Assembly (NCBI RefSeq): GCF_023856365.1
Contig: NC_064552.1
Span: 5,397,097-5,461,096, forward strand
DNA: 64,000 nt
Source: Brienomyrus brachyistius
Lineage: Eukaryota > Chordata > Actinopteri > Osteoglossiformes > Mormyridae
Direction: 5' to 3'
Shown here: positions 43,370 to 54,639 of the stretch, in pieces
Position numbering within the stretch: position 1 is the stretch's first letter
Layout of the letters: each line of letters begins with the position of its first letter
Notes under the pieces: model-generated
Databases searched by the model: none
What the model was told of the DNA's origin: nothing
The model's input: the letters and a program-made list of their open reading frames with translations, nothing else
Made by a program: the position numbers and the translations under genes

Positions 43370-44970
43370 TTAGGTCAGAAGACTAACAAAGCAGAGTCAG
43401 ATTGTACGAGGGAAACAGCAACTGTCGTGTGCCAGACACGGAGGCTGAACCCGAGGGTCAAACATGGAATATTTCCGTACTTTGGGCATGCCTTTTTGTG
43501 AATCTGTCAAGTACACTTATCCGAGACATCCTAAAGACCTTCTGTAATGAAGCTTTGTTCAGCTATTGCCCAGTTTCAGGTTATATGCCCCCCCCATCAC
43601 AGACATAGATACATACACAAACCAGCTCCGTGAGAATTCTATGTATCTGCTAGACCCGCCCCCTTCCTGTCTCGTGATTGGTGGGGGGGGCAGAGGTGGA
43701 GAGCAGTTAACATCTTGCCCCTACGTTGTCAGAATCAATCCGCACTGATCTCTTTAAATCCCTAATTTTTCAGAATCTGAATTCTCACCGGCTGTGTTCG
43801 CGATGTATGCACATTAGCTATTCCGTTCAGTGCCGCACACTCAGGTCGGTGCCCCCGTCGTGGTACGCTAAGTTCGTGCACCTAGGACAGTCTCTTTTGT
43901 TTAGGGTGAAATGCGTCCCTTGGAATCCCTTTTGTTTTTCGCAGCAAAAAGTTTACACTGTTAAAACGTATCCTGTGATAGCGAGTCCTTTGATATTTTA
44001 CGGTCATGATGTCGTGTGTATTGTCAACCTTTGCTTTTCATTTCTGTTTGAGAGTGTGTGATACGTACATTACGTGCTTGTATATACATTGAGATCCAGT
44101 ATGGCTGCTTCTGCTGAATACATCCAAAACTCCAGCTATTGACAGAGACCCACCAGTCACCCCAGAGCCTCCCGCCATTATGGAAATGGGAACAGAAGTT
44201 TCAGGCTTCTTGTGGCAAACCGAGGAATCTGTGCTGCTTAACGTTTCTCAGATGAGGGCCGTGATTTGGCCCCTCCGTCTCTGAAATTCCGCTTGACAGT
44301 ACGCTTTACTGACGCATTTCATCACATCCCCCTAGCTTTTTGTGCTTTTTAGAACCAGCGGGAAGAAAACCACAATAGAATTTATGTTTACAGAATAATG
44401 TTATTTTAAAAGTAGACCAGAAAGCCACATTGATGGAGGCTTTAAAATATGGGGGTCAAAGTTTTTCAGCTTACATGCGAATAAAATACAGCACATGGCT
44501 GAAATGTGCTCCCATTAAACAAACAGAGTCTTAAGAATCAATGAGTTTTTCTAACCTGAAACCTCACTTAGTTGTTAGGCTTTGCTGATTTATGGTTTGT
44601 AAGGCTGCACGGAAGGAGGTGAGATGACCTGAAATGACTACAACCCGTGATTGGCGTCCCTCTCATCAGGGAAACTCGAGCGACCTTATGATGTGTAACA
44701 GCCAGCAGGGTGACCATGTATGTTCCGTTATTGATGACGGACATGGTCTCGAAGCTGTCCATGTGGGGCAGGCCGTAATTACACTAAGAACATCCGTAAC
44801 TACGTGGCCCGTGCAAAAGTTGCGCTAAGAACAGCGGCAGTTTTGCAGTGTTCATCTATACATTTATACAACACGTTCATGATAAACTGCTGCAGTAAAG
44901 TGCAGTACTAATGAGTGCCATTGTTTTACTAAAATTTTACCATTACTATCGTTACAATAATAATAATTAT
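43370..44970. other. Unassigned sequence
   Basis: Two short runs of C and G lie near 43590 and 43683. The 111-codon frame at 43726-44061 is not recognised. No element boundaries are seen. Confidence 0.45.
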
Positions 44971-44974
44971 CACT

Positions 44975-45055
44975 GTGACCTATGATTCCTGGGATAGGAG
45001 ATTCCAGGCTCACCGTGACTTTATAGTGGAGAGGCGATTATGCAAGTTGGAAGAC
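44975..45055. mobile_element. CATCCATC-type repeat fragment, opposite orientation
   Basis: GTGACCTATGATTCCTGGGA followed by TTCCAGGCTCACCGTGAC and a decayed GATTATGCAAGTTGGA matches the reverse complement of the CATCCATC repeat, which ends in AAGATGGATGGATGG. The terminal GGATGG tract is lost. Confidence 0.55.
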
Positions 45056-45095
45056 AGAATAATTATAATAGTAATACAAGTGTAATAAAGCCTGG

Positions 45096-45126
45096 ACTGT
45101 CATGATAGCTGGGAACTCATGACAGT
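45096..45126. repeat. Perfect 10-bp hairpin
   Basis: ACTGTCATGA (45096-45105) and TCATGACAGT (45117-45126) are exact inverted copies around an 11-base loop. It is too short for a microRNA precursor and its function is unknown. Confidence 0.8.
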
Positions 45127-45229
45127 TGGTTCAGCGTATTTGAAGTTCATCTGAGGCTCACTACCACCTGCTGCGCTCACGGTGGACTTGCGTGTTTTCC
45201 ACAAAAGATACCAATGGATCTTTTGCTTT

Positions 45230-45510
45230 GAGGCGAGTTGTTAACTTCTCCATTTCAATTACATGTGACCTGACGTTTGCGTACCATTTATCCGCGACGT
45301 TTAATCGGCTTCAATCTTTGAGCAACAGGGAAGCTTGGTTTGGTTTCATCAAACTGTAATTTGACACGTTGATCTTTCTGATTGATACGTAGTGTGGGAG
45401 TTACAGTTTTCACCTACATCTCACATCCCCAAAGTCCTACGCCGCAGAATAACGCTTAAGCATTAATTATACGAGGTTTCCATATAAAATAGGCTGAGGA
45501 CAATACTGGA
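45230..45510. promoter_or_regulatory. Candidate conserved enhancer block
   Basis: Words include TTTCAATTACATG near 45254, GTTTAATCGGC near 45299, CTGATTGATACG near 45379 and TTAATTA at 45464-45470. CpGs are retained and there is no repeat. Confidence 0.4.
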
Positions 45511-45514
45511 GGCA

Positions 45515-46735
45515 AAGATCTACATAAACAAGTTAAAATGCTTTCTGTAACTGCGTCTGCAGCTTCAGAGGGTCTCTTAGCGCCCGCAGGGCCGAGCAGG
45601 AAAATCAGGCCCCGGAAGGGTGCAGACTCTGGGCGAGGCCTTGTTTTTATTTGTTTCATTGTCGTTTTTTTATTGTTATTCAGCCCAGAGGTTTTATTGT
45701 CTGTGGGCCCGTAAGGCCTCTGGGCCTGTGGAGACAGTCATCCGCTGGTCACTTCTTATTTTTCACACCTGACTGAATTTATAAGGAATACAGGGGTTAG
45801 GCTACCAGCAGTATAATGGCCTAATTCCATTTATCACGCTGAGAGCATGACACAAGGTAGACATGTTTATTGTCAGTGCCGCATAGCTGTGCTGGGGCAG
45901 GGTAATAGATAACCACGTGTGTTTCATTGGTTGGTACAGGAATATATACAGAGGGTGATTCCAGTAGAGGACTTATTCACTTCATCCATTTAAATACAGG
46001 GGTGCCACTGGATTCAGAGGATAGTAATGGATCACATCGGCGGGTCTCCCCTTGTCAAGGTCTCGCGGACGCGGAACATTCTGGCATTTCTCACGGGCAG
46101 GAAGCCGCGGGCTCGTTTACGTCTGCCGAAACGGCATTTTATCTCAACTCATCCGCGGATCTTTCAGTTGTCTCGCTGCCGTAACAAACCGTTTTCGAAA
46201 AGAAACTCTTTCGGAAGTCGAGATCAACGGATCGCCACGAGGCAGAGAACGGGGAAACCTCTGAACGTCGTTTTGTAGCAGATACGTGAATTTATAGGAA
46301 ATAAAGAATCAGCGTGTTATCTGACATGTTCTGTAAACGCTTCAGTGTTGTCATCATGTAGAGGGAAGTACAGTAATGTGCTATTCTTTGGAAGTCATTC
46401 TGGAAAAGGCTGCGCTCGTTCTTTGCATATGGAAAGTGAGTCGTTAGACACATGAGATCTGCTCGAATGGATGTTGTTTGAGGCTGCTCTCTAAGGTCAC
46501 CACCATAATGATGCTGACAGTAAGGTGAGAAGTCGTCATGATGGTGTTTCGCGGCAGACTTAGCGAAGAAACTGGCCCGTGTTCTAGCCCCTTTTCTCAG
46601 ACTTCTGCGTTTTTAATCCGAAACCCAAACCCATATTAATGTTTCCAAACCCAGTCCGAGGCACAATGTGCTCGTAAAACCAGCACTTTTATCTGACTGT
46701 GCTCAATGTGCGCTCAAGAATATTGAACTGAACAT
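45515..46735. other. Unassigned sequence with CpG-rich stretch
   Basis: CpG-rich sequence at 46030-46270 carries frames in all three plus-strand phases (about 70-85 codons), none recognised. Overlap of three open phases argues for composition rather than coding. Confidence 0.4.
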
Positions 46736-46741
46736 TGTCAC

Positions 46742-47540
46742 AGTCCACCACAATCTACTGAACGCTGACACACTACGCCTTTTCCTACTGCTCAGACTAC
46801 TGCACACTATCACACTGCACCTTCTCCTTGTACTTAGTCTGCTCCACCGTCACACTGCACCTTCTCCCAATGCACAGTCTATTGCACACTGTCACACTGC
46901 ACCATTTCCTAGGGCACAGTTTACTGCATGCTTTCAGACTGCACCTTCTCCTAGTACACAGTCTGCTGCACACTGTACCTTCTCCTAGGGCACAGTCTAA
47001 TGTAAACTCTCACACTGCATCTTTTCCTAGTGCACAGTCTACTGCACACTGTCATACTGCACCTTCTCCTAGTGCAGAGTCTAATGTAAACTCTCACAGT
47101 ACACCTTGTCCTAGTGCACAGTCTCTTGCACAATATCACACTGCACCTTCTCCCAATGCATAGTCTATTGCACACTCTCACACTACACCTTCTCTTAGTG
47201 TGCACCTTCTCCTAGTGCACAGTGTACTGCACGATGTCACACTGCACCTTCTTCTAGTGCACTGTGTACTGCACGATGTCACACTGCACCTTCTCCTAGT
47301 ACAGTCTGTCAGAGTCACACTGCACCTTCTCCCAATGCAGTCTAATACACACTGTCACACTGTACCTTCTCCTAGTATGCAGTCTGTTGCACGCTGCCAT
47401 ACTGCACTTTCTCTTAGAGCACAGTTGACTGCAGGCTGTCACACTGCGCCTTCTCCTGCTGCACAGTCTGTTGCACACTGTCGCACTGCATGCTCTTTTA
47501 GTGCACAGTCTACCGCATGCTCTTGAAATTCACCTTCTTC
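46742..47540. repeat. 42-bp minisatellite, about 19 copies
   Basis: The unit is 42 bp and contains TGCACAGTCTACTGCACACT followed by GTCACACTGCACCTTCTCCT. Copies differ by 10-25% and include shortened units (for example a 17-bp one near 47196-47212). Because 42 is divisible by 3, frames stay open on both strands and read as 14-residue repeats such as HTAPSPSAQSTAHC. Indels break each frame, so this is not a coding repeat. Confidence 0.92.
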
Positions 47541-47544
47541 TCAC

Positions 47545-47955
47545 ACTGCTGCACACACTGCTGATCAGGTCTCCATTCCCCTGTAGTCCCTAATCTTGAC
47601 AGAAACAGAAATGGTCCGTTGTGATGGGGGAAGTTGCCCCTGTTGACTGTACTTTTTCTGGCTACGTTCTCTCTCTTCACAGATCGACAGATACACCTAA
47701 CAGTCTTTACATGCATATCTCCATCCTTTTAACTCAGCGAAACATGTCTTATGTAAAATGTTAGATGTTTATTCATTATTCTGTAGTACTGATGAAATAT
47801 GAGAAGTCTTAAATTTACTGTGTCCTGACTCCTCCTGCACATGTTTCCGGCTAAATTATTTGGACAAAATAAAAGAAACCTGTTGTCTGTTACACAGCAC
47901 GACCTCCTAATGAATCACTTCAGGAATCTTCTTGAAAAGTGCAACCTCTGTATGT
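47545..47955. other. Unassigned sequence
   Basis: A/T-rich sequence between the minisatellite and the CpG-rich patch. No gene is recognised. Confidence 0.45.
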
Positions 47956-47959
47956 GTTT

Positions 47960-48108
47960 TCCGTCGCCCCCACGCCCAGGGGAAGGATGCGACCGCGGGA
48001 AGCAGCCAGACGCGGGAGGCTTTGTCTGCTCTGACTTCCGCCTTCCGTCTCTCCGTTCATCCCGTCTGCGTTTTACGATCCTTCTCTTCCTCCTGCCGCT
48101 CCTCCAAG
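47960..48108 (+). promoter_or_regulatory. Possible CpG promoter or 5' untranslated region
   Basis: A G+C-rich, CpG-containing stretch ends in a pyrimidine tract (TTCTCTTCCTCCTGCCGCTC) directly before CCAAGATGGC. This could be a TSS/5'UTR with a YY1-type start, or alternatively a polypyrimidine tract with an AAG acceptor. Confidence 0.3.
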
Positions 48109-48164
48109 ATGGCTCACGACGAGACGTTAGTTAACGGATATAGGCTGGGCGTCCTGCTGGGAGC
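48109..48164 (+). CDS. Possible first coding exon, kinase-like N-terminus
   Basis: ATG in good context (CCAAGATGGC) begins MAHDETLVNGYRLGVLLGA. The plausible donor GTAAGC follows at 48165-48170, interrupting the last Ala codon after its second base; without splicing the frame stops at 48166-48168. The NGYxLGxxLG pattern resembles the start of testis-specific Ser/Thr kinases (NGY or LGY, LG, then the Gly-rich ATP loop), so the exon would end just inside the P-loop. No downstream exon encoding the rest of a kinase fold is visible in the remaining 15.8 kb. The frame is only 19 residues and chance is a real alternative. Seen: ATG context, frame, donor. Inferred: exon status and kinase link. Confidence 0.2.
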
Positions 48165-48174
48165 GTAAGCTGAC

Positions 48175-49605
48175 TCCCTGGGAAGGCGATCCTCTCCAGC
48201 TGGGAGGCAGTGAGCTGTCGCCGAGGAGAGGAGCTCGTCTATGTTGATGTAATTGAGCATTGTCTGATTAAATAAAGCACTAAAGTAGTACTCTGCTTAA
48301 CTGGTCCTGCCTGCCAGCCTGCCTCTATTTTCCTTTTATAAAAATCTGGCCATTCCCTTGCTTAATTTAGATGACATTGCACTATGTTCTGTATGGGCAA
48401 ACATTGCATAATTCTGTACAAAAAGACTGGTGATAGAAAGTTAACATCTGCCTTAAGTAGGCTAATTGGGGAACTTTGGCCATATTCCTCAGTGCAGTCA
48501 ATTTAGAAAAGACAAAATGAAGGATGAAATGATGAGGCCATTTGTAATTATAGATCAGCAAATTTGTTTACTGCTCATAAAAAGAATCTAAAATCAGTTA
48601 CTCGTTTTTTCTGTGAGAAATCGATACTATTTTTCTCTTTCATATTATTTTAAATATGTTTGAAGTTTATCTAACCTAATTATGACTACGTGTTTTGCCA
48701 GAATCAGATCTGCAGGACACGGGATGTCAGAGGACTGCCCAAAGAGCTTGTTTTTCTAGCCTGAGGGGACAAAAACAGTCTCTTGGCGTTTATTTTTTAT
48801 TAACGGATTCCAATTTCTGAAATATCGCTCCGTGTCGTGTTGTAACTTCTGGTGAAAAGAAAAAATTCAGGGAAAATATGGATGTTGCACAAATTTCCAG
48901 AGCTGCTGCCTCATTATGATATTTTGCTAATGGAGTTACAGTTAGTTGAGAGCTTTTTAGAAAAGCACAAACGATCAACAGTTCCTTGGCCATTCATCCT
49001 GAGGGCCGACTGGGTCCTAATGATCTTGTCTCAATTCTTCCTTTCCAGTTACAGTGTTAGCGTACAGCTTTTTTGTGTCATACTTAGGAGTTCAGTGCAG
49101 TAAGGTCAGCTAGGTTAACATCCATAGTGTATAAATAGTATGTACACAGACAGACCTAATATTCAAAAAGAATTTTACAAGTTATGAGTATAAGAGTCTT
49201 ATTTATGCTGAGATTATAAGACATCAACATACCGGCTGGTGAGGTCAAAGGTGGACTTTGAAGCACTGAGAATTGAGCACATGAAACCTTCTCAGCCAGC
49301 TTTGATTGTTCAGACCGCGATCACTGTTCTCGACGTCTGGCCATTTTCTTGGGAAACCCATACAGCAGTCAGATATTTGGGAAAACACTCTGAGGCCCAC
49401 AGTGAAGCGGAAAACAGCCAGGACCCGCGCTGATGCGTTGATGTCATCGGACGGCATCTTGGTTTCCGTGGCAAAGCGTAGACAGGAGGGAGGATGGATG
49501 TAGGCGTAGTTTAAACGGGTTGTGAGGTCTGAACCCAAGACCAAAAGAGCCGGCATTACCATGCCAACCTTCTCCAAAACCGCCATACTCAATTTCATGT
49601 TTTTT
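48175..49605. other. Unassigned sequence
   Basis: No kinase-like exon, mobile element or tandem repeat is recognised. Overlapping frames at 49239-49653 lie on both strands without family likeness. Confidence 0.45.
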
Positions 49606-49611
49606 TGGAAG

Positions 49612-49790
49612 AGCATTTACATTATTTAGCCGATGTTTTATCCGAAGCAACATACAATTGAGAATGCCGGGCCAGTCTGTCCCTGGAGCGTCCGGGAGAT
49701 AAGGGCCTTACTTAAGGGCGATATCACTGCCTGTCAAGGAATGCGAGTTGGCAACCTTCGGATTAAAGTGCCACACCACATATAAGAAGG
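49612..49790 (-). mobile_element. tRNA-derived SINE copy
   Basis: On the plus strand: GCATTTACATTATTTAGCCG, then TTTTATCCGAAGCAACATAC, GTCTGTCCCTGGAGCG, and TTGGCAACCTTCGGATTAAA. This is the complement of a teleost SINE read from its tail to its tRNA-like head. It is of the same type as the copy at 19850. Confidence 0.75.
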
Positions 49791-49794
49791 TAAA

Positions 49795-50640
49795 AAGTAA
49801 GCTGCTGCTCCACAATTAGCATCATAAACCCAATGCTGTGATCTGACAGCTTTTAATAGTAAAATATGTTTTGCTTCATTTTTGCTAATTTAGTCATTTT
49901 CTGGTAATTTTCTAACAAGGAAAACATACCTATGTACAGGGATTGACATAATATATATAATTTATTTGCTGAATAAAGTTAAAAATATGTGGCCATTTCT
50001 TGCTGTAAAAATGCAAATGCACATGAAATGAATCCACATTTGCGCCGTAATGGCCATAAATTTCAGGGCCTTTTACCCTTTATACAGAAAATGCGTACTT
50101 GCATACCAGTTATGTTGATCCGTATATATGTGTAGTTAAAAACATACATGTGTTTATTTGTATTGTAGTTAATTAAAACAGAACTTTGATCATTGTAAAG
50201 GCTGAATGAATGAGTCCAGATTTATAGCCACTAGTGTATAAATGCCAGCCATCTACCCATGAAGATTTTGGCTGTGTTGACGCATTTCTCGGTGCGTGCA
50301 TGTGGGATGCTAGGCTTCCCGTCCCAAACTCGTCGCAGCCGCATGACAAATGCGAGCGCATGAGGATCGTCGGGAGCCCTAATGGCTCGGAAACACGAGC
50401 CGCCTGGGGTATTGCCTGTGCGTTCTCGTGAGCAGCACCCAGCTTCCTTGGCGTCTAATGCGTCGCGGCCTGTGGAATCGTGGATAATGCGGGATCAAAA
50501 TATGCATTTGCGTCGAGAACTGCAGCGAGCAGAGCGCATCCCTGCTGGTGGCATGAAGCAACTGCGGCCAGTATTTTCAGGGAAAAAGAACAAGTGCACC
50601 GTTTTTGGTTATGCAGCAGAGACCAAATGTCAGTATTCAG
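49795..50640. other. Unassigned sequence
   Basis: An A/T-rich part (49850-50200) is followed by CpG-containing sequence (50280-50580) with overlapping unrecognised frames. Confidence 0.45.
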
Positions 50641-50646
50641 TTGCCA

Positions 50647-50657
50647 CCCCCCCCCCC
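50647..50657. repeat. Poly-C tract, 11 bp
   Basis: C11, followed after one G by C7. Further C runs lie near 50820-50850. Confidence 0.9.
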
Positions 50658-50879
50658 GCCCCCCCAATAGTCAAATCCCTCCATTTTAGCGGCCCCATCG
50701 TATACCGTACCAGATTCCAAAATTTCCGCACATCCTCTCACCTTGCAGCTGACGTAAGACGTGCCGCCCAGATAAATGAGTTTATTTGAAGTGAAGGAGA
50801 GATCTTGCCCACGTCCACTCCCCCCCATCCCACCGCCATCCCCCCCCATCCCGAAGACAAGGACGACTTACGGCGGTAG

Positions 50880-51110
50880 GTCTGCTAAGCTCCTCGCCAC
50901 GTGAGTGTTTAGCATTCAGCGGCGGCCCAGTGCGCTGCAGGCCTGCCTTGGCACGGCCCTCCGGTTTCCACAGCGGCGGACATCAATGTGAGCGCCGAGG
51001 GCCAGTTCTTAGCAAGGCGGCAAGCAGCTCCGGCGTCGCTACTCTCGGTGAGCGACGTGCCGATCGGCGCTTATTATTAAAACCTCATTAAAATCCCCCG
51101 TAAGCTTCGA
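50880..51110. other. CpG-rich block
   Basis: CpG-rich sequence ends in GCGCTTATTATTAAAACCTC near 51070, with a CCTCATTAAAATCC word. It could be a regulatory patch. No exon is assigned. Confidence 0.4.
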
Positions 51111-51114
51111 CCCA

Positions 51115-51980
51115 CCCTTCCTGGAAAAAAGGAAAAAAACTCACTTTTTTAAATACAGTACACTTTATCTTTCTGTGTGCAACCCCTGGAAAGTCCTCCA
51201 TCTACGCGGCGTGATGTACCATGTGACCATTTCTGTGACGTGTACTCTCCATTATCTGGTTACCTGCTAGGCCGGCTGGCTTGACCTCGCATGCCCACTA
51301 GGGCGGCGATCTCAGTCATGCAAGGACTGTACTACCATTCCGAGAGCTGGGAAACGGAAGGTCCCCAGCTAAAGTATCAGGCATCGAGAGCACGGGGTCT
51401 CCCATGCCGTACAGTAGGGGCAGCTCACAGTTAGCTTAAACGGCTTCGGCAAAATGTCCTGCTCATTGAAAGGGCAAACTGTAAATTGCTTCGGAGTAAA
51501 GCGCTAAGGTATGTTAAACAGGTAGAGTGAATAATTAGCTCCTGCTGGAAATGCTTTTAAAGCAGCACAGGGACACAAATGTGTTAATGACCTATAAATC
51601 GTCTGACGTTCATGTACCGGTAAAATGTGCTACATTGTCGATTTATTAAAAGCTGTTTTATAAAGGTATCGCCATATTTCAGGATAGCTCAGCCTGCTGT
51701 GGCTCGGATTACATGTGTGATACTCATCAATTTATCTTATAGAAGGAAAAATATATCCAAATACAAAACAGTCACCGGTTAGCTGACAGAATCACGACCA
51801 TAAAATTCAATGTTTAATGAGACTTAGACCAGACTTCTGTATCCGTCATTCTTTTTTCCTTTAATATATGAATTGTAGGATTTTGTAAAATAGAATGTCA
51901 GTCTCCTAGCAAGTCACAAGTATTTAAAATGATTTTTATTCTGATAATGTTCTGTTAAGTGTAATAATTTATCATTGACA
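51115..51980. other. Unassigned sequence
   Basis: A/T-rich, with no gene or repeat recognised. Confidence 0.45.
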
Positions 51981-51981
51981 T

Positions 51982-52175
51982 CAGTGTTAATTTTGGCAGC
52001 AATTTTCATTTAGTCTTAGTCATAGTCTTTTGACTAAAATGTAATTTAGTTTCAGACATAATTTAGTCATCTAAATTATTTTAGTCTTAGTGTAGTTTTA
52101 GTTGACTAAATATCATTAGATTACAGTCGACAAAAAACTACATTTGATTTAGTCGACCAAAAGTAAAAGTGCAAA
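51982..52175. mobile_element. TTTAGTC-rich element, probable DNA-transposon fragment
   Basis: It begins CAGTGTTAATTTTGG and contains many copies of TTTAGTC/GACTAAA in both orientations (for example TAGTCTTTTGACTAAAA and TTTAGTCGACCAAA), so it is internally palindromic. This texture is familiar from a widespread fish repeat. The CAGTG start would fit a hAT-type end, but no opposite terminus or target duplication is seen. Confidence 0.55.
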
Positions 52176-52230
52176 GTGTTTAAAGTTTCCCTTCGATTTC
52201 TGTCGTTATGTTCACCAAGATGAAATGAAA

Positions 52231-52391
52231 CCAGTGTTAAGGAACGGTGTTAACCAGTGTTAAGGAACGGTGTTAACCAATGTTAAGGAACGGTGTTAAC
52301 CAGTGTTAAGGAACGGTGTTAACCAGTGTTAAGGAACAGTGTTAACCAGTGTTAAGGAATGGTGTTAACCAGTGTTAAGGAACGGTGTTGA
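52231..52391. repeat. 23-bp minisatellite, 7 copies
   Basis: Seven head-to-tail copies of a 23-bp unit, itself two related halves: CCAGTGTTAAGG then AACGGTGTTAA. Copies differ by only 0-2 bases, so the array is young. The unit shares CAGTGTTAA with the start of the element at 51982. Confidence 0.95.
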
Positions 52392-52394
52392 GGC

Positions 52395-52720
52395 CTGACT
52401 GTGCAGGACACACAGACACATACAGTATTTCACTCTTATTCGAAACACAAACTTATGTTTATTTACTCGGAAACTGAGTCCTGTACAATCAGTAGTGCCA
52501 TTAGTGCAAAAATAAAATCACTTCAAAGAGAAAGTACTACAATGCCGTACAGTGGCTATAATGGCACCAGGCCTGCTCTCTCTCTCAATATTAGAATAGA
52601 GATATTAAAATAAATATTTGTAGACGTAGTTGGAAAACAGTTATGCTCAAGTTGGGTTTCTGCTATTTTTCTGTTTGTTTCTCTACTGTTTGTCGACAGC
52701 CGTTATTTAAATATCAGTCA
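52395..52720. other. Unassigned sequence
   Basis: No gene or element is recognised. A frame at 52401-52613 is unremarkable. Confidence 0.45.
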
Positions 52721-52721
52721 G

Positions 52722-52738
52722 CCCCCCCCCCCCCCCCC
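52722..52738. repeat. Poly-C tract, 17 bp
   Basis: Seventeen consecutive C. A G10-C6 block follows at 52878-52893. Confidence 0.9.
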
Positions 52739-52739
52739 G

Positions 52740-53170
52740 TCCCCCACCCCGTACGAATAGTTGCATCATCATCTGGGTGAAGCGGTCAGGTGTTCCGTGA
52801 TCGCCACGTGCAAATTACACGAACGGCATGAGCACGTGTCCCCGTCTGACACAACGGAAAGTGCCGGGTGGTGGTGAGGGGGGGGGGCCCCCCACAGACC
52901 CGCACGCCAGCGATTCGGGTCGGACCGGTGCAAACGTCAAAGTAACGACGGGAAGGCATGTGCCGGCTGCATGACGATTTTTTTCTTTATTTTCGCGCGG
53001 CTGAGGCGATAGCTCTGACCGGTTTGCCTGGCACTCCAGTGGAGAGGGTCCTCGCAGGAAGAAAGTCTATTACACCCCTGTGACCCCTCTCCAGAAACAG
53101 CTCCGTCTCCCCGAGCCCTGCATTTACTTTGAGAGCCCTCGTTCCCGCCGCGTACCACGCGCCACTCCAC
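52740..53170. other. CpG-containing unassigned sequence
   Basis: G+C-rich with scattered CpGs (52780-52960 and 53090-53170). A minus-strand frame at 52937-53191 is unrecognised. Confidence 0.4.
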
Positions 53171-53179
53171 TCCGTCAGG

Positions 53180-53405
53180 ATTCAAACACAAACCTCATTA
53201 GATGTTAATTTGGAAAGGGGGGTGGGGGGGGGCTTCCTGGTGAACTCTGCCGTCCTAATCCGTGCCGCTTTCTCCCTAATTAGTTTGGTTTTGCCACCTT
53301 TTGTGACAGGAATGATGTGGGTTATTCCTCCACCCTGAGATTATTCCTTTTTGGGAAGGAATTCAATTAGCGAGGTAACTGGAGTTTAAAATAGTAATAA
53401 AAAGG
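53180..53405. promoter_or_regulatory. Candidate conserved enhancer block with CTAATTAG
   Basis: CTCATTAGATGTTAATTTGG lies near 53195, TAATCC at 53256-53261, the palindrome CTAATTAG at 53276-53283 and CAATTAG at 53364-53370. A G9 tract (53224-53232) interrupts it. Otherwise it is repeat-free, with no coding signal. Confidence 0.45.
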
Positions 53406-53674
53406 CCCGAAAGCCCCCACATCCATCGGCGTGAAGCCTGAAGACGTGACTCATGTTCTGCGTGAGCTGATGGGCTGAGGTCACTCACGGTCCGCCGCCC
53501 GCCGTAAGCCGAAATGACGCAGACGTCATCGCCAGCAACCGCCATCAGAATTGCATTTTCACTTTCGTTTGCTTTCGTTTCAGGGTTTGTTTTGTTTTCA
53601 TTTGTTTTCCAGATAACAAATCATTACCACTCAGCAGCGCAGGCATGCACTGGAAGGTCTGTCATCATCGTGAA

Positions 53675-53709
53675 TATTATTATTATTATTATCATTATTA
53701 TTATTATTA

Positions 53710-53743
<34 letters not shown>
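53675..53743. repeat. (ATT)n microsatellite
   Basis: About 23 ATT units with two ATC interruptions. A plus frame through it reads poly-Ile and is an artefact. Confidence 0.95.
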
Positions 53744-53744
53744 G

Positions 53745-54225
53745 GATAACCAATATGGATGGATAGAGTTATTTTATTTGGAATCATATTTACGTTATTT
53801 CATTATTTGGATTATTTGTTCGATTCACAAACTAATTTCAAAAAGAAATACACAATGCAGAAGAATTTTAAGTGAAGCTTTTAAATTATAACGAGTAAAG
53901 AAATAAAATAACATTCAAAAAGTGTTAAAAGAAAATAATACCCTCTTCACTTACGCACCATCCCAACCACTGTTATACTCTATGCCACGTTTTCAAAAGT
54001 CAGGCTGCACAACGCACAACAAGCAGAAAAATGACTTGCGCTGTGCATTTATGCCAAAATGGGGCCGTGCGCCTTCCGGGCTGGGCTGGCTATGTCCTCT
54101 GGGGGTGCAAGGAGCAGGGGGACAGTCTGTGGGCTGGTGTTGGTACCACACAGCTGAAGCAGTTCTCCCAGTGCTCGGAATCGAAGCTCTCTCCCCACAA
54201 TGGGATTGGGGGGGAAGGCTGGGGC
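53745..54225. other. Unassigned sequence
   Basis: The 53922-54314 open frame (130 codons) overlaps equally long frames on the other strand and ends in a CA repeat. It matches nothing recognised. Confidence 0.4.
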
Positions 54226-54254
54226 CACACACACGCACACACACACACACACAC
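54226..54254. repeat. (CA)n microsatellite
   Basis: About 14 CA units with one CG interruption. Confidence 0.9.
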
Positions 54255-54276
54255 GTATTATGTTATATTAAATTTA

Positions 54277-54634
54277 CGCAAAGTACTGTGCAAAAGTTTA
54301 AGCAAACGTTTTGATTTAGCTATTTATCTGGGGTGTAAGAAAAACTAGCAGAAATTTCTTCTGTACTCCAAGAACTTACTGATGTCTTGTTGGATGACCA
54401 GAAGAGCACACTTTGGCTCCCAAACCTCTCCTCAGCGGCACCCCAGCTATGCATGTATTGAATTTCACCACCAGCTCAATTAATTAATTTAAAACAAGTC
54501 AGTGAGACAGTGGTTTGCTATACGAGAAATTGAGCTGTGATTTTAGCAGAGCTTTTGAAATGGCTAAGCTAACACACCAAGATCATATAAGCATCATTTT
54601 CTTAGACTGACAAAGAATTTTGTACAGTACTGTA
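54277..54634. mobile_element. Non-autonomous Tc1/mariner-type element (probable)
   Basis: The left end reads GCAAAGTACTGTGCAAAAGT and the right end, on the complement, reads GTACAGTACTGTACAAAATT. They share the AGTACTGTRCAAAA core known from a common fish DNA transposon (ACAGTACTGTGCAAAAGTCT). The interior of about 310 bp has no transposase frame. The target-site TA cannot be placed with certainty. Confidence 0.65.
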
Positions 54635-54639
54635 CACAC

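Noticed and set aside
45096..45126. Possible microRNA hairpin
   Set aside because: The stem is only 10 bp with an 11-base loop; a microRNA precursor needs a stem of about 25 bp or more.
46668..47526. Apparent 14-residue repeat protein
   Set aside because: The 42-bp minisatellite keeps several frames open on both strands, and short units break each frame.
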